A DNA stretch of 36,917 nucleotides from Bacteroidales bacterium. GTDB lineage: Bacteria > Bacteroidota > Bacteroidia > Bacteroidales > UBA932. The notes under the pieces are model-generated. The model was not told the origin of the DNA. It did no database searches and worked only from the letters and a program-made list of their open reading frames with translations. Position 1 is the stretch's first letter; each line of letters begins with the position of its first letter. Below, piece after piece: positions 1 to 10,200 of this stretch. A program made the position numbers and the translations under genes. Location of the stretch: positions 1-36,917 of the forward strand of contig JAFQFD010000040.1 of NCBI GenBank assembly GCA_017415715.1, in the 5' to 3' direction.

Positions 1-4
1 AACA

Positions 5-36
5 TTTTAGGGTCGGACAAAAATCCGACCCTAAAA
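5..36. repeat. Perfect 13-bp inverted repeat (hairpin) downstream of floA
   Basis: Two perfect 13-base arms (5-17 and 24-36) face each other across a 6-base loop. The structure lies about 60 bases past the floA stop, on its 3' side. It could end the minus-strand floA operon or a convergent transcript entering from the left. The A/T-rich arm ends could supply a U-rich stretch, but there is no separate T run after the stem, so terminator function is inferred. Positions 37-98 show nothing else I recognise. Confidence 0.5.
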
Positions 37-98
37 CATGTAAATCATTATCAATCTGCGCGTTATGAAAAACGCCAGAACGGCAGGCTGTGCGGAAA

Positions 99-1052
99 TT
101 ACTGCTTTGCGATGTTCTCGCGCATTTCAGTGTCTGCCTGGATGTTCTTCATCCTGTAGTAGTCCATGATGCCGAGGTTTCCTGTACGGAATGCTTCAGC
201 CATTGCGAGAGGTACTTCAGCTTCGGCCTCGATCACGCGTGCGCGTGCCTCCTGAGCCTTCGCCTTCATTTCCTGCTCGAGGGCGACCGCCATGGCGCGG
301 CGCTCCTCTGCGCGGGCCTGGGCGATGTTCTTGTCAGCCTCTGCCTGGTCCATCTGGAGGACTGCACCGATGTTCTTTCCGATGTCGATGTCGGCGATGT
401 CGATGGAGAGGATCTCGAATGCTGTTCCTGCGTCGAGTCCCTTGTTCAATACCACCTTTGAGATGCTGTCAGGATTCTCGAGAACGAGCTTGTGGCTCTC
501 TGCAGAACCGATTGACGAGACGATACCCTCGCCTACTCGTGCGAGCACGGTCTCCTCACCGGCTCCTCCGACGAGCTGCTTGATGTTTGCGCGTACTGTC
601 ACACGCGCCTTTGCGATGAGCTGGATACCGTCTTTTGCAACGGCTGTCACAGGAGGTGTGTTGATGACCTTAGGGTTAACGGACATCTGCACTGCCTCGA
701 ATACGTCACGACCAGCAAGGTCAATGGCTGCAGCCATCTTGAAATCAAGAGAGATATTCGCCTTATCGGCTGATATCAAAGCATTTACAACCTTAGGAAC
801 ATTTCCCTTTGCAAGGTAGTGAGCCTCGAGTTCGTTGGCGTAGAGCTTGAGACCTGCCTTTGTTCCTGTCACCATCGCCATGACGATAGTGTTAGGTGAA
901 ACACCTCTCCAGCGCATGAGAACGAGCTGGATGAGAGAAATGCGTACTCCGGAAATGAGAGCCTGGAACCACAGGGTCACAGGGAAGAACCAGAGGAAAA
1001 TCACGAGGCCGACGATGGCCACGGCAATCCATACAATAATCATAGCGTCCAT
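99..1052 (-). CDS. floA: Flotillin-like protein FloA
   Basis: The 317-residue product matches bacterial FloA (formerly UPF0365) in length and layout. A hydrophobic membrane-associated segment (about residues 4-28, with a further hydrophobic stretch to about 45) is followed by an SPFH/band-7-type region (about 60-215). After that comes an Ala/Glu-rich coiled region (about 235-290) with repeated EA-type motifs, which is typical of flotillins. In other bacteria FloA assembles membrane microdomains. The ATG is 4 bases after the stop of the NfeD-like gene, so the two are translationally close. This floA/nfeD pairing is widely conserved and supports the call. It is the last gene of a three-gene minus-strand operon. 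Confidence 0.9.
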   Translation of the reverse strand: MDAMIIVWIAVAIVGLVIFLWFFPVTLWFQALISGVRISLIQLVLMRWRGVSPNTIVMAMVTGTKAGLKLYANELEAHYLAKGNVPKVVNALISADKANISLDFKMAAAIDLAGRDVFEAVQMSVNPKVINTPPVTAVAKDGIQLIAKARVTVRANIKQLVGGAGEETVLARVGEGIVSSIGSAESHKLVLENPDSISKVVLNKGLDAGTAFEILSIDIADIDIGKNIGAVLQMDQAEADKNIAQARAEERRAMAVALEQEMKAKAQEARARVIEAEAEVPLAMAEAFRTGNLGIMDYYRMKNIQADTEMRENIAKQ

Positions 1053-1056
1053 AGTA

Positions 1057-1515
1057 TTAGTTTAACTGTTTGACAAAAATCTTGTTATCGTCGATATGGG
1101 AAACCTCTATCTCGGAGCCGGAATCAATGATTCCCTCAAGAGCAGTTACTTCAAGAGTACTGTCTCCGAAACGGGCCATGCCCATAGGGGCAAGCCTTGT
1201 AGTGGCCTTGCCGCGGTCGCCGGGAGCGACAGCGACCTCAGGCACCACTGCCTTGGCTTCAATATTGGTGTCGAGTGCAAGCCTCTTCCAGGTCTTTGCG
1301 CGCAGCACCCAGACCGTAAAGGCCACCAGAAGCACCGAATTGACCGCTGTGACTATGGCACCTGTCTGATTTCCGAATTCCATGAATGCATAGGCACATG
1401 AACCTCCCATGGACAGAAGGCCGAGGATACCGGCCACACCGACTCCCGGAATCAGAAGGATCTCCGCCAGGATCAGTATGAGACCGACCAGTATCAAAGT
1501 GATTATCAATCCCAT
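1057..1515 (-). CDS. Short NfeD-like membrane protein
   Basis: The 152-residue product starts with strongly hydrophobic helices (about 2-22, 25-45 and 52-72). They are followed by a short soluble beta-rich domain (about 90-150) with the pattern of the NfeD C-terminal OB-like fold (GxxGxATTRLxPxGxAxFGD). It lacks the N-terminal ClpP-like serine protease domain of long NfeD proteins, so it belongs to the short class usually paired with flotillin-like proteins. It probably partners FloA in the inner membrane. Only 4 bases separate it from the upstream PD40/SPOR gene and 4 from floA, which indicates one transcript. Confidence 0.85.
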   Translation of the reverse strand: MGLIITLILVGLILILAEILLIPGVGVAGILGLLSMGGSCAYAFMEFGNQTGAIVTAVNSVLLVAFTVWVLRAKTWKRLALDTNIEAKAVVPEVAVAPGDRGKATTRLAPMGMARFGDSTLEVTALEGIIDSGSEIEVSHIDDNKIFVKQLN

Positions 1516-1519
1516 ATGT

Positions 1520-3400
1520 TTAGTTTACTATAAGTTCGTTTCCACGCAGCTCGCAGGTCACCTTGCCCGAAATCTTCGAGCGGACATATGCCGCAAGCTC
1601 CTCTGCCATGGCCTTGTTGTCGAACGGACCGACGATGAACACCTGTGTTCCGTCCTCAGCCTCGACGCGGGCTATGTCCTTGCCCATCGCCAGCCTTATC
1701 ATGCCCTCGACAACTTCCTGCTCAAGTTCTCCGGAGTCTGGCATGATCCTTACTTCATACAGGAGCACCTCATTGGAAGCCTTCGCTTCCGCAGTCCTGG
1801 CGGTCACCACGGACACCTCCTGCGAGTCGATGAACGCAGCGATATACGCATCGCTGAAGCCACGTCTTCTGACCTTGTCTATGGCCGCCTTGGCATCTTC
1901 ATATGAACGGAAAAGTCCGACTCTATAAGTATACATTCCGGACGGCGTACGATGCTCATACACAGGACATAAGCCCTTAAGCTCCGCCAGATCGGCCTTA
2001 CGTCCGCCGCTGAAGAGCTGGATCTGGTATACTATACCGGCAGGGAGGTTCTGATCCTCTGCAAATATAGCTTCCGGACCTATCCTGAATGTGTAGTCAA
2101 ACTTCACCTCCGGCACCATTACGTTTATGGCAAGCGAGTCACCCATAGACCTGCGGCGGAACTCATATTCAGGGATTTCAGGACCTTCGTCCTCGTCATC
2201 ACCGCCCGCCATGTCCATGTTCAGGAATATTCCTTCCTTGAGGAACTCCATCTCGATGCCGCGAAGCTCGTTATTCGCCCTGTCCAGGGACCTCTGCAGA
2301 CCAGGAATCACCATCTCCAGAGAGAGGATCTCGTTGGTCAGCCTGACCCTCTCGCCCGGATCGTTGCTGAAAACATATTCATTTCGCAACGCCTCGAGGG
2401 CGGACGAGTTTGACGAGATGGAATCCCTCAGCATCTTGACCTCGTCCATCTTGGACATATACTTGAGTGTCAGCTCGTTATCCGGTATGTCAGGAACCGC
2501 CTCCTCCTTCTTTTCCTTTACTGGGATATCCAGGAGGGAAAGCTGGCGAAGCTCCTCCGGAGAGGTCATCGGCACATGCACCGGATTGGTTTCATAATGA
2601 AGCACATACACATACACGCTGTCGCGCGACGCGCATTCCCTGTTGGACGCGAAGACCGCATATTCTCCGTCCTCAGACTCAGCATACAGGAAGTCGTCGG
2701 CAGGTGACGAATATGGAAATCCCATGTTCTGCGGAGCCGACCACCTGCGGGCGGCGGCATCCCATTCCGACTTATACAAGTCGTAGCCGCCGACGCCATA
2801 GAGGCCTCGGGAGGCGAAGAACACGGTCTTCCTGTCCGGAGAAAGCATCGGGTAGATCTCGTCCGCTGTGGTTGTAGAGAGAACCGAATCGACAACCGGA
2901 GCCGACCATGCGGTGTCCAGCTGCTCAGTCATGAGAATATCCCTTGAACCGCCTTCAGAAGCGGCCGAGAAATATATCATGTCATCCCAGTCGGGAGCAT
3001 AAAGAGCCTTCACAGCGGCATCGGGACCGTTTTTGTCCAGGACATTCGGCACAGGCCTCCAACTCCTGTCCTCGAGAGGATAATACAGGAAGAACTCCTC
3101 GAGCGAGAACTTGCGCTTGCCCGCCACCTTCGGTTTCTGCACGAAGCGGGACATGTTCCTTCCGTTCTCCACCTGGACAAGCTTCTGCTGCACAGATCTC
3201 AGAAGCAGAGAATCTGCCTCAACATCAAGAGAATCAAGCACTTCCATATATATTTCGCGTGCGCCGACAAAGTCGTATGAAACATGAAGCGAGTCGGCAC
3301 GGCGCAGCAGTCCGTCGACCTGCGCAGACGCAGGAAGCACGGAAAGAACGGCCAGAACCGCAGTGAAAATCATATTATGAAAGGCTTTCCCTCTAATCAT
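1520..3400 (-). CDS. Secreted PD40/SPOR-domain envelope protein
   Basis: The 626-residue product has a signal peptide ending near residue 26 (PASAQ). An alpha-helical, TPR-like stretch follows (about 27-75). Residues about 135-265 hold WD40-like PD40 beta-propeller blades, seen as repeated SPD/DGxxxxFxSxR patterns. A Lys/Glu-rich helical coiled-coil candidate spans about 312-390. Two SPOR-like modules close the protein (about 455-528, with YQIQLFSG and YRVGLF, and about 545-626). Related Bacteroidota proteins act in the periplasm and bind cell-wall glycans through SPOR, so a peptidoglycan-associated role is inferred. A second ATG nine codons in (position 3373) is an alternative start. It leads the operon with the NfeD-like gene and floA. 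Confidence 0.75.
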   Translation of the reverse strand: MIRGKAFHNMIFTAVLAVLSVLPASAQVDGLLRRADSLHVSYDFVGAREIYMEVLDSLDVEADSLLLRSVQQKLVQVENGRNMSRFVQKPKVAGKRKFSLEEFFLYYPLEDRSWRPVPNVLDKNGPDAAVKALYAPDWDDMIYFSAASEGGSRDILMTEQLDTAWSAPVVDSVLSTTTADEIYPMLSPDRKTVFFASRGLYGVGGYDLYKSEWDAAARRWSAPQNMGFPYSSPADDFLYAESEDGEYAVFASNRECASRDSVYVYVLHYETNPVHVPMTSPEELRQLSLLDIPVKEKKEEAVPDIPDNELTLKYMSKMDEVKMLRDSISSNSSALEALRNEYVFSNDPGERVRLTNEILSLEMVIPGLQRSLDRANNELRGIEMEFLKEGIFLNMDMAGGDDEDEGPEIPEYEFRRRSMGDSLAINVMVPEVKFDYTFRIGPEAIFAEDQNLPAGIVYQIQLFSGGRKADLAELKGLCPVYEHRTPSGMYTYRVGLFRSYEDAKAAIDKVRRRGFSDAYIAAFIDSQEVSVVTARTAEAKASNEVLLYEVRIMPDSGELEQEVVEGMIRLAMGKDIARVEAEDGTQVFIVGPFDNKAMAEELAAYVRSKISGKVTCELRGNELIVN

Positions 3401-3429
3401 CTTTAGTCTCGCTCACAATTTTCAATCTA

Positions 3430-3437
3430 CAAATTTA
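3430..3437 (-). promoter_or_regulatory. Putative -7 promoter element for the PD40/SPOR-nfeD-floA operon
   Basis: On the minus strand these eight bases read TAAATTTG, an exact match to the Bacteroidota -7 consensus TAnnTTTG, about 30 bases before the ATG at 3400. I find no good TTTG at the right -33 distance, only T-rich sequence, so this is a partial match. Confidence 0.4.
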
Positions 3438-3477
3438 TAAATTTTTACATAAACATAGGATAAAACGTGCCAGTTTC

Positions 3478-3507
3478 TTTATTTATAAGAAAAAAATTGT
3501 AAATTTG
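3478..3507 (+). promoter_or_regulatory. Putative promoter of secDF
   Basis: TAAATTTG at 3500-3507 fits the Bacteroidota -7 element TAnnTTTG. A weak -33 (TTTA, 3478-3481) lies 18 bases upstream. The predicted start site leaves a leader of about 45 bases before the secDF ATG at 3560. The region between the two divergent starts (3401-3559) is strongly A/T-rich, as expected for a shared promoter region. Confidence 0.5.
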
Positions 3508-3559
3508 CACCCTATTTTGCGATAGGTAGAAACAAATAACAACAAAACTATAAAACATT

Positions 3560-6500
3560 ATGCAAAGTAAAGGTGCAATCAGATTTGTAGCGATCCTTCT
3601 CGCTATCGCATCTCTCTGGCAGCTTTCATTCACCCTGGTAAACAGCATTCAGGAGAATAAGGCGGAGAAGTATGCAGAGGCAAAGGCAATCGCTGCAGAG
3701 CAGTCAGCCGCCTTCAGCAAGGTGGCAGATGTGGACAAGGCATTCTATCTTGACTCCATCAGAAAGGTGGCGAACAGAATGTACATTGATTCCATTTCAT
3801 CCAAGAACATCTATCTTGGATACACATTCAAGGACGTTCAGGCGAAGTCAATCAACCTCGGTCTCGACCTCAAGGGAGGTATGAACGTAATGCTGCAGGT
3901 GCAGCTCGAGGACCTCGTCAGAGCACTTTCAAAGAACAACCAGACCAAGGAGTTCAACGACGCAATCGCACTCGCAAAGCAGAACAGCGTTGACTCAAGA
4001 GAGGACTTCATCACCCTCTTCGCAGAGGCTTGGAAGCAGACTTCAAACGGTCTTCCTCTCGCACACGTATTCGGAACAATCGACATGGTCGGCAAGATCG
4101 GCCCCGAGTCTACTGACGCAGAGGTGATCGATGTGATCAGAGCAGAGTCTGAGAGCGCAATCGCAAACTCATTCAACGTCCTCAGAAACCGTATCGACCG
4201 TTTCGGTGTGACACAGCCAAACATCCAGAAGCTCGGAAACAGCGGACGTATCCTCGTCGAGCTCCCAGGTGTGAAGGAGCCTGAGCGTGTAAGAAAGCTC
4301 CTCCAGGGAACTGCATCACTCGAGTTCTGGCCTACATACGACAACACTGAGCTCCAGGGCTACCTCACAGAGGCCAACACTCTCCTCGCTCAGCTTCTCG
4401 AAGACGAGACCGCAGAGGTTGAGGAGGTTGCAGAAGAGACTGCAGAGGTTGACTCACTCCTCGCTGCAGAGCTCGCACAGAAGGACGCAGAGGCTGAGCT
4501 TCTCAAGCAGAACCCTCTCTTCTCTGTCCTCGTTCCTGCACAGTACAAGGGCGCATGCATCGGATATGCTCACTACGCTGACACAGCAAAGATCAACAGA
4601 TACTTCGCTATGCCTCAGGTGAAGGAGCTCTTCCCTGCAGAGTTCAAGCCTATGTGGACAGTTCACGCTTCTCAGATGGATGAGAACATCTATGAGCTCG
4701 TTGCCATCAAGGCTGCTTCAGCAGACGGAAAGGCACCTCTCGACGGAGGATATGTAACTGACGCACGCGTACAGTTCGGCAACACTGCAGGTACTCCTGA
4801 GGTATCTATGTCTATGAACGGTGAGGGCGCAGGCATCTGGGCAAGACTCACCGGCGACAACATCGGAAAGCAGATCGCAATCGTTCTCGACGGCATGGTT
4901 TACTCTTATCCTGTAGTAAACGGCAAGATCGAAGGTGGTTCTTCACAGATCACAGGACAGTTCACCATCGAGGAGGCTGAGGACCTTGCAAACGTCCTCA
5001 AGTCAGGTAAGCTCCCTGCACCTGCAACAATCATCCAGGAGCAGGTTGTAGGACCTTCACTCGGTGCCGAGTCAATCAACGCAGGTATGATCTCATTCAT
5101 CATCGCGTTCATCCTCGTCCTCATCTACATGATCTTCTTCTACGCAGGCGCAGGTCTCGTAGCTGACATCGCACTCCTCTGCAACGTGCTTCTCCTCTTC
5201 GGTACGCTCGTTTCATTCGGAGCAGTGCTTACACTCCCTGGTATCGCCGGTCTCGTACTGACCCTCGGTATGGCAGTGGACGCAAACGTGATCATCTATG
5301 AGCGTGTGAAGGAAGAGCTTCGCGCAGGAAAGGGTCTCAGCAAGGCTATCGCTGACGGTTACTCGAACGCATACTCTGCAATCATCGACGGTCAGGTGAC
5401 TACACTCCTCACCGGTCTCGTGCTCTTCGTGTTCGGTTCAGGTCCTGTACAGGGCTTCGCAACAACCCTCATCATCGGTATCATCACTTCTATGGCGACA
5501 TCTATCTTCATCACAAGAATGATCTTCGATGACAGAGTGACAAAGGGCAAGAACATCACTTTCGACAACAAGCTTACAAGGAACTTCCTCCAGAACACTC
5601 ATGTAGACTTCATCGGCAAGAAGAAGTTCGCTTACATCCTCTCTGGAGCGCTCATCCTCATCTCTATCCTCTCTATCAGCTTCAAGGGCTTCACCTATGG
5701 TGTTGACTTCACAGGTGGACGTACTTACGTTGTAAGATTCGACCAGCCGGCAAACGTTGAGGCTGTACGTGCCGCAGTGAACGAGGCATTCGACAACGCT
5801 GCTGCAAACGATGAGACTGTAGACAACTCTGCAGCTGAGGTGAAGCAGTTCGGTGGTGAGAGCCAGATCAAGATCACTACTACCTATAAGGTGGCAAACG
5901 AATCTTCAGACGTTGACGTTGAGGTTGAGAACATCCTCTACAACGCTCTCAAGGGCTTCTTCGCAGCAGAGGTAAGCCTTGAGGACTTCACTTCTACCCA
6001 GACAAACCCTAACGGTATCATCAGTTCTGACAAGGTAGGTCCTACCATCGCAAACGACATCACAAGAGACGCGATCATCGCTGTGATCCTCGCCCTCATC
6101 GTGATCTTCGGCTACATCGCCATCCGTTTCAAGGGATGGACATGGGGTCTGGGCGGTGTGACAGGTCTTGCACACACTGCGCTTATCGTGATCGGATTCT
6201 TCTCGCTGTTCTCAGGCATCCTTCCATTCAGCCTTGACATCGACCAGACATTCATCGCAGCGATCCTTACCATCATCGGTTACGCAATCAACGATACAGT
6301 GGTTATCTTCGACCGCATCCGTGAGTACAAGGAGATGCATCCTAAGGCAGATCTTCGCCAGAACGTGAACGAGGCCCTCAACAGCACTCTCTCACGTACA
6401 ATGAACACCTCACTCACAACTCTCGTTACCATGCTTGCAATCGCAATCTTCGGCGGCGAGGTGATCAGAGGTCTCGCAGTAGCATTGATCCTCGGTATCA

Positions 6501-6589
6501 TTGTTGGTACTTACGCATCAATCTTCATCGCTACTCCTATCATGTACGACGTGACAAAGAAGGCAGAAGCAAAGAAGGCTAAGAAATAA
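3560..6589 (+). CDS. secDF: SecDF fusion, protein translocase accessory subunit
   Basis: The 1009-residue product is the SecD-SecF fusion common in Bacteroidota. It has an N-terminal membrane helix (about 7-27), the SecD motif GLDLKGG (about 101-107), a large periplasmic region, and a SecD membrane bundle (about 505-670) containing GMAVDANVIIYERVKEE. The SecF half begins near residue 680, with VDFTGGR near 718-724 and a second bundle (about 840-1000) containing AINDTVVIFDRIRE. The complex uses the proton gradient to help SecYEG export proteins. An acidic, low-complexity insert (about 275-320, rich in Glu and Ala) lies in the first periplasmic domain. Its codon choice is strongly biased, as in a highly expressed gene. 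It is followed by an intrinsic terminator. Confidence 0.95.
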   Translation: MQSKGAIRFVAILLAIASLWQLSFTLVNSIQENKAEKYAEAKAIAAEQSAAFSKVADVDKAFYLDSIRKVANRMYIDSISSKNIYLGYTFKDVQAKSINLGLDLKGGMNVMLQVQLEDLVRALSKNNQTKEFNDAIALAKQNSVDSREDFITLFAEAWKQTSNGLPLAHVFGTIDMVGKIGPESTDAEVIDVIRAESESAIANSFNVLRNRIDRFGVTQPNIQKLGNSGRILVELPGVKEPERVRKLLQGTASLEFWPTYDNTELQGYLTEANTLLAQLLEDETAEVEEVAEETAEVDSLLAAELAQKDAEAELLKQNPLFSVLVPAQYKGACIGYAHYADTAKINRYFAMPQVKELFPAEFKPMWTVHASQMDENIYELVAIKAASADGKAPLDGGYVTDARVQFGNTAGTPEVSMSMNGEGAGIWARLTGDNIGKQIAIVLDGMVYSYPVVNGKIEGGSSQITGQFTIEEAEDLANVLKSGKLPAPATIIQEQVVGPSLGAESINAGMISFIIAFILVLIYMIFFYAGAGLVADIALLCNVLLLFGTLVSFGAVLTLPGIAGLVLTLGMAVDANVIIYERVKEELRAGKGLSKAIADGYSNAYSAIIDGQVTTLLTGLVLFVFGSGPVQGFATTLIIGIITSMATSIFITRMIFDDRVTKGKNITFDNKLTRNFLQNTHVDFIGKKKFAYILSGALILISILSISFKGFTYGVDFTGGRTYVVRFDQPANVEAVRAAVNEAFDNAAANDETVDNSAAEVKQFGGESQIKITTTYKVANESSDVDVEVENILYNALKGFFAAEVSLEDFTSTQTNPNGIISSDKVGPTIANDITRDAIIAVILALIVIFGYIAIRFKGWTWGLGGVTGLAHTALIVIGFFSLFSGILPFSLDIDQTFIAAILTIIGYAINDTVVIFDRIREYKEMHPKADLRQNVNEALNSTLSRTMNTSLTTLVTMLAIAIFGGEVIRGLAVALILGIIVGTYASIFIATPIMYDVTKKAEAKKAKK

Positions 6590-6611
6590 TCTGATAATCA
6601 CATAACTCAAG

Positions 6612-6644
6612 CAGAGGCGGTCCAGAAGGATCGCCTCTGTTTTT
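6612..6644 (+). terminator. Intrinsic terminator after secDF
   Basis: A 12-bp stem (6612-6623 with 6628-6639, one G-U pair) with a 4-base AGAA loop is followed directly by a run of five T (6640-6644). It lies 23 bases after the secDF stop codon. Confidence 0.85.
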
Positions 6645-6716
6645 ATTTATTCCTTTTGCAACTATTTCCGACTTTTATGCATCTTATTGAATACAAATAC
6701 TAAAATCAACTGAAAA

Positions 6717-7124
6717 ATGAAAAGATTTTTTATTCTGACGGCGATTCTGACCGTCTTCGGACTCACTTCTTGTGAGAAAGAGCCGTCCAAGGCAATCGTA
6801 GGCACATGGAAAGCAATGAAGATGGAGGCTGCAATAGCCGGAATCAACATGACCATCGACATGGCCGAAAAGGAAATGAACATGGAATTCACTTTCAATG
6901 CAGACGGAACAGGAAGCATGCTTGTAGAAACTGGCGGAAAGAGCGAGAAGAGCACATTCGAATACTCGGTCAACGGCAACCTGCTCTCTCTGATCGAAGG
7001 TGACGACACCACCGGCATTCCTATCTCATTCGACAAGAAGACAATGGTGGCGGAAATGAGCGGAGAGATCTTCGGCCTCGGAAGCGATACGGCAAAGGTG
7101 AAGGTCTATTTCGAGAAGAAATAA
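6717..7124 (+). CDS. Small lipocalin-like lipoprotein
   Basis: The 135-residue product has a lipoprotein signal peptide with lipobox LTSC (Cys19). A small beta-rich domain follows, opening with VGTWK and continuing with EFTFNADGTG and a Y-x-V-x-G-N-x-L strand. This is the pattern of the lipocalin-like domains that are common in small Bacteroidota lipoproteins. Its ligand and function are unknown. It stands alone between two intrinsic terminators, so it is probably monocistronic. The gene at 11760-12140 encodes a similar domain, and the two may be paralogues. I could not find a clear consensus promoter in the A/T-rich 70 bases before it. Confidence 0.65.
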   Translation: MKRFFILTAILTVFGLTSCEKEPSKAIVGTWKAMKMEAAIAGINMTIDMAEKEMNMEFTFNADGTGSMLVETGGKSEKSTFEYSVNGNLLSLIEGDDTTGIPISFDKKTMVAEMSGEIFGLGSDTAKVKVYFEKK

Positions 7125-7147
7125 GCCTTCCGGAATATAAATGAACG

Positions 7148-7180
7148 ACAGGGCGACCCCAAAGGGCCGCTCTGTTTTTT
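7148..7180 (+). terminator. Intrinsic terminator after the lipocalin-like lipoprotein
   Basis: A 12-bp stem (7148-7159 with 7164-7175, one wobble and one mismatch) has a CAAA loop and runs into six T (7175-7180). It lies 23 bases after the stop at 7124 and isolates this gene from dnaE. Confidence 0.8.
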
Positions 7181-7193
7181 GTTGATAAGTTTG

Positions 7194-7225
7194 TTTGATA
7201 CATAAGGGCATTTTGTGTATTTTTG
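7194..7225 (+). promoter_or_regulatory. Promoter of dnaE
   Basis: TTTG at 7194-7197 and TATTTTTG at 7218-7225 match both Bacteroidota promoter boxes, with a 20-base spacer, which is the usual distance. The -7 box ends 29 bases before the dnaE ATG. This is the cleanest promoter in the window. Confidence 0.75.
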
Positions 7226-7254
7226 CTGACCTATATTAAACAGATTTTTCCGCT

Positions 7255-10200
7255 ATGTCATTCGTACATCTTCACGTCCATACACAATATTCGATTCTAG
7301 ACGGTCAAGCGTCCATTTCCGGCCTTTTCGAGAGGGCCAAGGAGCTTGGCATGCCCGCCCTTGCCATCACAGATCACGGCAACATGTATGGTGTGAAGGA
7401 GTTTCTGAAGGTAGCGAAGAAGTTCCCGGAGGTGAAGCCTATCATAGGCTGCGAGATTTATGTGACACGCCACTATGACCATAAGCTCAGGGACAAGGAT
7501 CACAGAGGATACTACCACCTCATCCTGCTCGCGAAGAACTACAACGGATACAAGAACCTCATGAAGATCGTGTCTACAGGACACATCGAGGGTAAGTATT
7601 ATGACAGGCCGCGCGTGTGCCACGAAATCGTGGAACAATACGCGCAGGACCTCATATGCTGCTCCGCATGTATAGCCGGAGAGCTCCCGAGAGCCGTCAT
7701 CGCAGGAGACATGGAAGGGGCCATGAAGGTCATAGAATGGCATAAGAAGGTCTTCGGAGATGACTACTATCTCGAGGTGCAGCAGCACAAGACCGAGATT
7801 CCGGGACAGTCGCAGGAGGTTTATGAGCGCCAGCTCATAGCCAACGCAGGCATATACGAGCTTGCTGAGAAGACCGGCATCAAGGTCATCGCCAGCAACG
7901 ACGTGCACTTTGTGCGCAAGGAGGACGGTCCGGCGCACGACAGGCTTATCTGTCTGACGACCAACGCCGACATCGACGATCCAAACAGAATGAGATACAC
8001 CCAGCAGGAATATCTCAAGAGCGAGGAAGAGATGGCAGACTTGTTCTATGACCATCTCGAGACACTCAGCAACACATTGGAGGTCGCTGACAAGATCGAA
8101 AGCTACAAGGTGGACAAGGACCCTATCCTCCCTAAATTTGACCTTCCGGAGGAGTTCCTTGCACAGATCGACACTCACCTTGAGACATATAAGCATATCA
8201 TTGACGAAGGACGCTGCGACAAGAACGGAAACGAGCGTGGCGAGGAGTTCTGCAACTCCGTAGCATACCTCTGCCACCTTACATACAAGGGAGCGCACTG
8301 GAGATATGGAGAGACGCTTACCGACGAGCAGGCCGAGCGCATAGAGTTCGAGCTCAAGACCATCTGCAAGATGGGTTTCCCTGACTACTTCCTCATAGTC
8401 CAGGATTTCATCGCCGCAGCGCGTTCCGAGGGCATTTCAGTGGGCCCGGGCCGTGGTTCGGCTGCAGGATCGGCGGTAGCATACTGTCTGAAGATCACCA
8501 ATATAGACCCTATCAAGTATGACCTCCTCTTCGAGCGATTTCTCAACCCTGACCGAATCAACATGCCCGATGTGGACATCGATTTCGACGATGACGGCCG
8601 ATACAGGGTATTCCAGTACATAGAGGAAAAATACGGAAAAGACCACATCTCTCATGTGATCACATACGGAACAATGGCGGCGAAGAGCGCCATCAAGGAT
8701 GTGGCGCGCGTGAGCAAGCTGCCCATCGAGGAGTCCAACAGGCTCACCAAACTGGTGCCGGACAAGCCTTTTGAAGCCACTATTGTAGAAGATGGAAAGA
8801 AAGTCACCAAGGAATTCAAGCCGAAACTCAAGTTCTGCATCAAATACGGCGACCTCAAGGCCGAAATGGAGAACGGAACGCCTCTGGTCAAGGAGGTGCT
8901 GACCTACGCGGAGAAGCTCGAGGGCTGCATCCGCCAGACCGGCGTGCACGCCTGCGCGATGATCATCGGAAGAGGAAACCTGACCGAGTTCATTCCTATA
9001 TCCATAGCAAACGACAAGCTCACAGGCGAAGAAGTATGGGTGTCGCAGTATGACGGCCACTACATCGAGGAAGTGGGCATGCTCAAGATGGACTTCCTGG
9101 GTCTGAGGACCCTGTCCATCATCAAGGAATGCCAGGCAAATATCAAGAAGCGCCACGGCATCGAGTTCGACATAGAGCAGATTCCGATCGACGACCCTGA
9201 GACATATGCTTTGTATAGCCGTGGAGACACCACCAGCGTGTTCCAGTTCGAGTCTCCGGGCATGAAGGAGTGGCTCATAAAGCTCCAGCCTACACGATTC
9301 GAGGACCTCATCGCCATGAACGCCCTCTACCGTCCGGGTCCTATGGACTATATTCCGGACTTCGTGGAGCGCAAGCAGGGCCGTCAGGAGATCAAATACG
9401 ATCTTCCGCAGATGGAGGACATTCTCCAGGACACATACGGCATCACGGTATACCAGGAGCAGGTGATGCTCCTGTCCCGCAAGCTTGCGGACTTCACCCG
9501 AGGACAGGCGGATACACTCCGTAAGGCCATGGGTAAGAAGCTCAAGGACGTACTGGACGGCCTCAAGGGCCTGTTCATCGAAGGAGGAACCAAGAACGGA
9601 CACCCTAAGGACATGCTCGAGAAGATATGGGCAGACTGGGAGAAGTTCGCCTCATATGCGTTCAACAAGTCCCACGCGACCTGCTACGCCTGGGTAAGCT
9701 ACCAGACAGGCTGGCTCAAGGCGCACTACCCTGCCGAATTCCAGGCGGCCAACCTCACGAAGAATCTCTCCAACATGGACGAGATCAAGAAGATCATGGA
9801 CGACTGCAAGAAGAACGGCATCAAGGTCCTCAACCCGGACATCAACGAGTCCGATTCGAAGTTCACCGTGAACAAGCAGGGCCAGATCCGCTTCGGACTG
9901 GGAGGCATCAAGGGATTCGGTGACAACATTGTGAAGGCCATCCTGGCCGAGCGCGAAGAAAACGGCATATTCCCTGACATATACAACTTCGTGGAGAGAA
10001 TGTCGGGCGTAGTGAACAGGAAGGCGTTCGAGGCCCTCCTGCACTCGGGAGCATTCGACAGCTTCGGCATCAGCCGCAAGCAGTTCACCACTCCAGGCAA
10101 GAGCGGAGACATCTTCATTGACACTCTCCTCAAATATGGAGAGCTCTACAAGCGCGACGAGATGGAAAGCGCCATATCACTCTTCGGAGATTCCGATGAA

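Noticed and set aside
3445-3648. Small minus-strand ORF across the secDF promoter
   Set aside because: It overlaps the divergent promoter region and the secDF start and has no recognisable features.
7297-9603. Long antisense open frames (up to 388 codons) inside dnaE
   Set aside because: They are shadows created by the biased codon use of dnaE. They have no promoter or family features, and dnaE itself is certain.
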